Assembly: GCA_014706295.1 (NCBI GenBank)
Contig: JACSVZ010000004.1
Span: 5,696,965 to 5,760,964 of the forward strand
Origin: Lycocorax pyrrhopterus obiensis
Lineage: Eukaryota; Chordata; Aves; Passeriformes; Paradisaeidae
Direction of reading: 5' to 3'
DNA length: 64,000 bases
Under the pieces are notes generated by a model. It saw only the letters and a program-made list of their open reading frames with translations. It ran no database searches and was not told the DNA's origin. A program made the position numbers and the translations under genes. Shown in pieces: positions 61,160 to 64,000 of the stretch (positions are counted from its first letter, which is position 1; each line of letters starts with the position of its first letter).

Positions 61160-61490
61160 ACAGCTCCGAAACTCTAAAATTACTGTGTAATAAGTTGTAC
61201 AGGATCCTTTCTAATTATTACACACATATGCAAAGAAATGAGAAGTGTTTTGTAAATGTAGTGGTCAGAGGAGGAGAGTAATTGAAATGTTAATTCTAAT
61301 CATATGCTATGCTCATGCATTGATCTTTTAATTAATGTTATCCATTAATTAGTTAATGCCTGTAAAGCGCATTGAAGATAGAAAATGCTAGAAATTACTA
61401 TAGACTATTGTTACTATCGTTATCCACTAAGTTTAATTAGTTCTTGTACATTTTAATTGGATTATTGAGATGTACACTTGGCGAAGATGA
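61160..61490. promoter_or_regulatory. Homeodomain-site cluster over a SINE tail
   Basis: In 330 bases there are CTAATTATTA, TTTTAATTAATG, CCATTAATTAGTTAATG, GTTTAATTAG and TTTTAATTGG, with a CATATGC E-box-like site upstream. The ancient SINE tail at 61350-61425 sits in the middle. Homeodomain cores are common in AT-rich DNA, so density is suggestive rather than proof. Confidence 0.3.
61350..61425 (+). mobile_element. Ancient SINE tail, MIR/AmnSINE-like
   Basis: TAGTTAATGCCTGTAAAGCG with CATTGAAGATAGAAAATGCT, then AGAAATTACTATAGACTATT and a degraded TTACTAT tail, follow the order of the conserved 3' end of MIR/AmnSINE-class elements (GTAAAGCGC core, AAAGTGCTA-like block, ATT-rich tail). It lies inside a dense run of homeodomain-core sites, so it may be an element recruited into a regulatory sequence; that part is inference. 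Confidence 0.55.
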
Positions 61491-62008
61491 TTTCAGACCA
61501 AAGGCTGTCCTCAGACTCCTGGCAAAGTGCGCAGCTGCAGTGCCCATCCATACAAATCAGGAGACTGCCTTGTTTATGCAGATTGATACCTGAATCTTCT
61601 CAGGTTTGTGCTACATGAGCATTACATCTGATGGCTTCCCTCTCCCCTGAAACACTCCTTGTTTAGGGCCGGGCTGGGACACATTCAGCCCGGCCTGGTG
61701 ATGGTATTGCTACAGGAAGATGTGTCACGGTGCTGAGCAGTGAATTATGTCCCTGGAAGAGGAGAAACAAGAAGATTATAGCACAAAGATGAGAAGATTC
61801 TCAATTTCCCTGTGGGGCCAGCACATTTCTGTCACCCTTTGAAGAAGGGGAGTTGTCTTTAAACCAATAGTATCTTTAACAGTATCTGGTAGTAGTTTGT
61901 TCTCTTTTCTTTCTATGTCTGTAATCATGATGAAACCCTCTGACTTTGTCCTTCGTTCTTGTCTGTGCTTTGGAAGGTTGTATGGAAAATAACTGTTTCT
62001 ATTCAGCC

Positions 62009-62030
62009 TTATTTATTTATTTATTTATAA
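62009..62030 (+). repeat. (TTTA)n microsatellite
   Basis: About five TTTA units ending TATAA. Simple repeat with nothing else attached. Confidence 0.85.
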
Positions 62031-62324
62031 ATAGCTGCTTTTGAGGGAAGCATCAACATCTGATCCTCTTGGAAGAAAACGTCTGGGAGGTTTTCCTTTC
62101 AATTTGGTCCAAACTGCTTCCCCCGTCCCTGTGATAGATCAGGGATATTCTGGGTTTGTGTAAAGTTGAAGATGGTCTAGTTCCAGAACCTGCTTTATTT
62201 CCAAAAGTAATTTCTCAGCTGCACATCTTCCCGTGGCTGTTTGCAACAGGGCTCTGTGCTCTGCATTTTTTCCAAATGTTTTGATTTTAATGCTTATAAG
62301 AATCGCTGTTAAAAAATCTTCCAC

Positions 62325-62335
62325 AAAAAAAAAAA
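62325..62335 (+). repeat. Poly(A) run, 11 nt
   Basis: Eleven A bases between TTCCAC and GGCATT; simple homopolymer. Confidence 0.85.
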
Positions 62336-64000
62336 GGCATTATAGTGGAAAAAAGAACACAAACACATTTGCTCCTTTTTAAAAGACATTTATCAAAGTT
62401 CAGTCAGCTGGGATTTTCTGACACATGGCTGACTTGCAAAATTCTCTTTAACATCTTTGCATTTTTGGCAATGTAAGGAAGTACCACTTGGATTACTGCA
62501 ACTGTGTGAGGATTTTAATTGACAAGAGAAAAAAGTAGGCAATGTGATTTTTTTTCTTCCTAATGATTTTTTCTTAGATATTGCCCTCTTCTAATTTTGT
62601 TTCTGTCATTTTCTCTGTGCAAATGTCATTCTGCTTTTACAAAGAGATGAGGACCAAGGCTGCTAAGAAGTACTTGAGCAGGGTATGAGTCCAACACTCC
62701 TTGCAAATAATGGAAAGCCATGTATTGGAGCCAGTGAGTTTTGGGACAAATTCTAAAATATCTAACTGGTCTCTACCTCTACAGCACTGAATTCCTATTA
62801 AAAATTCGTGAAGTTTGTTTCCTTTTTAAATCATAACTTTCTGTGAGTCAGTTCTGGGGTCTTATGTAGTGGCATCATACCCCAGTCCTTCAGGACTAAC
62901 CCAATTGTCCCTATCCCCAGATATTAGAAAGTTACAATCTGTTATTTAGCCTTGAAGAACATTGGCTGAGTCAGCCTAGGGAATCTCATTTCTGGGTTAG
63001 ATCCTCCTTTATTTCGCGTGGTGCTGAGGCTGCAAGAGTTTGCTATGCAAAAATCTTTGTGCACACTGTTTATCTAATGTTACAAACAGAGAAAATGCTT
63101 ATCCCCTGAAGATTGGGGGTTGGGGGTTTTGGCATCTAATATTTCCTTGTTGGAAACAATTGTTTCAACTGCAGCCTATCAGTTTATTTTCAGAACCACT
63201 TGCCCTTGGAATTTTTCATACCTCAGCTGTGACAAAATGTACAGCAGTGTGATTCTCTTTTCTCTCCCTGTGTATTCCAAACATTACGGTGTGTGTCATC
63301 CCAAATTGCTGGGAAATGACTGAGGTCAGCAGGATTTTGCTGGCCGTTCTCAAGGAATGGTTTGTGCTTTACTTAGATTAAATCTTATTTCTTGGAATTG
63401 CTAAGTTGCCCCCTCTCTGTTTTAGCTCTGTTTAATTCAGTTTAGAATGTCCACTCTGGTCTGTCATGCCTGTGGCTGTGCAAGCCATACACAGGGATTT
63501 TCTCTACCGATGAATTCCTGCTCCACTTAAAAACCCAAACAAGCCTAAAAGCCCCTCACTCCAATGCCCAGTATCCTGAGTTCATGCATCTCCTCTGGAA
63601 TTATTAAGTAATAGTAGCTCAAAGGAGGATGCTTAGAATAGAAATCCTTATTTGGGTGTTCCTTTTTGTTTTGCTGTTCCTGTTCATAAGCAAATAGAAC
63701 AAAATCTCCAATAATGTGCATATAATTGCAGCACGGCGTTGTAGTGATACAGCATGTAACATTAAGTTAGCACTAGATAGAGTAGTTCACTTACCTAATA
63801 TATTGAACACAGCCTAATTAAATATTTAATGGATTTTTCCCACTGAGAGGAATCAGCAGAATAACTAACGAGTGTGTTCCTGGAGATGAAAGTTGCAGAG
63901 GAAGGTGATCTGTGGGGATTGTTGTTCATTCAATAACCTCATGAGCTGCCTTTCCAATTACTGTGTGCCTTCCTTCCGAGAGGGGCACTGCATACATTGA

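Larger units (their letters stand above)
61491..64000. other. Gene-free stretch
   Basis: AT-rich non-coding DNA with simple repeats. GGGGGTTGGGGG near 63115 is a partial G-quadruplex motif. No gene, RNA or further element is seen to the window end. Confidence 0.55.

Noticed and set aside
1..64000. tRNA, rRNA, known microRNA, CRISPR, operon or phage features
   Set aside because: No tRNA T-loop sequence (GGTTCGAATC-type), no known microRNA seed arms that I recognise, no spaced repeats of CRISPR type, and no prokaryotic gene organisation.

Overview
The window reads as vertebrate nuclear DNA, most likely from a bird or another sauropsid. The reasons are AT-rich non-coding sequence on both strands, no compact or operon-like coding, no Alu, B1 or L1, and one clear CR1 LINE 3' end at 24941-25013 with the sauropsid-type CR1 terminus. 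There are also two tails resembling ancient MIR/AmnSINE-class SINEs (52632-52709 and 61350-61425). No species call is justified.

I found no complete protein-coding gene, tRNA, rRNA, known microRNA, endogenous retrovirus or CRISPR array. The longest open frames (up to 199 codons) have no ATG start, no splice context and no recognisable protein family. I regard the window as intergenic or intronic, with at most a few candidate exons. The best candidates are on the minus strand. One pair (4665-4815 and 4130-4264) has good splice sites, matching phase and a 400-base intron; a single 183-base exon lies at 28916-29098. Three weaker open segments at 3136-3266, 2093-2311 and 492-907 could extend the first pair toward the left edge. 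I recognise none of the predicted peptides.

Layout: 1-5 kb holds the candidate minus-strand exons. 5-18 kb is plain AT-rich DNA with small tandem repeats and one enhancer-like block near 7.3 kb. 18.4-20 kb is an enhancer-like tract with three POU octamers and a CpG-retaining core near 19.95 kb. 22.9-23.1 kb is a small GC-rich patch ending at a minus-strand donor. 25-31 kb holds the CR1, an inverted PBX-HOX pair, a 19-bp palindrome, a candidate exon and a CpG-retaining block near 30.2 kb. 31-43 kb is featureless apart from a 14-bp palindrome, a 43-nt pyrimidine tract and a 14-bp tandem duplication. CpG clusters at 43480-43620 and 56300-56715 are possible promoters. 47485-47506 is a G-quadruplex candidate. 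60-61.5 kb holds a 19-bp direct repeat and a homeodomain-site cluster overlapping a SINE tail.

The likeliest biology is cis-regulatory: a repeat-poor region with several enhancer-like blocks. Conservation is inferred from composition and motifs only; no alignment was available.
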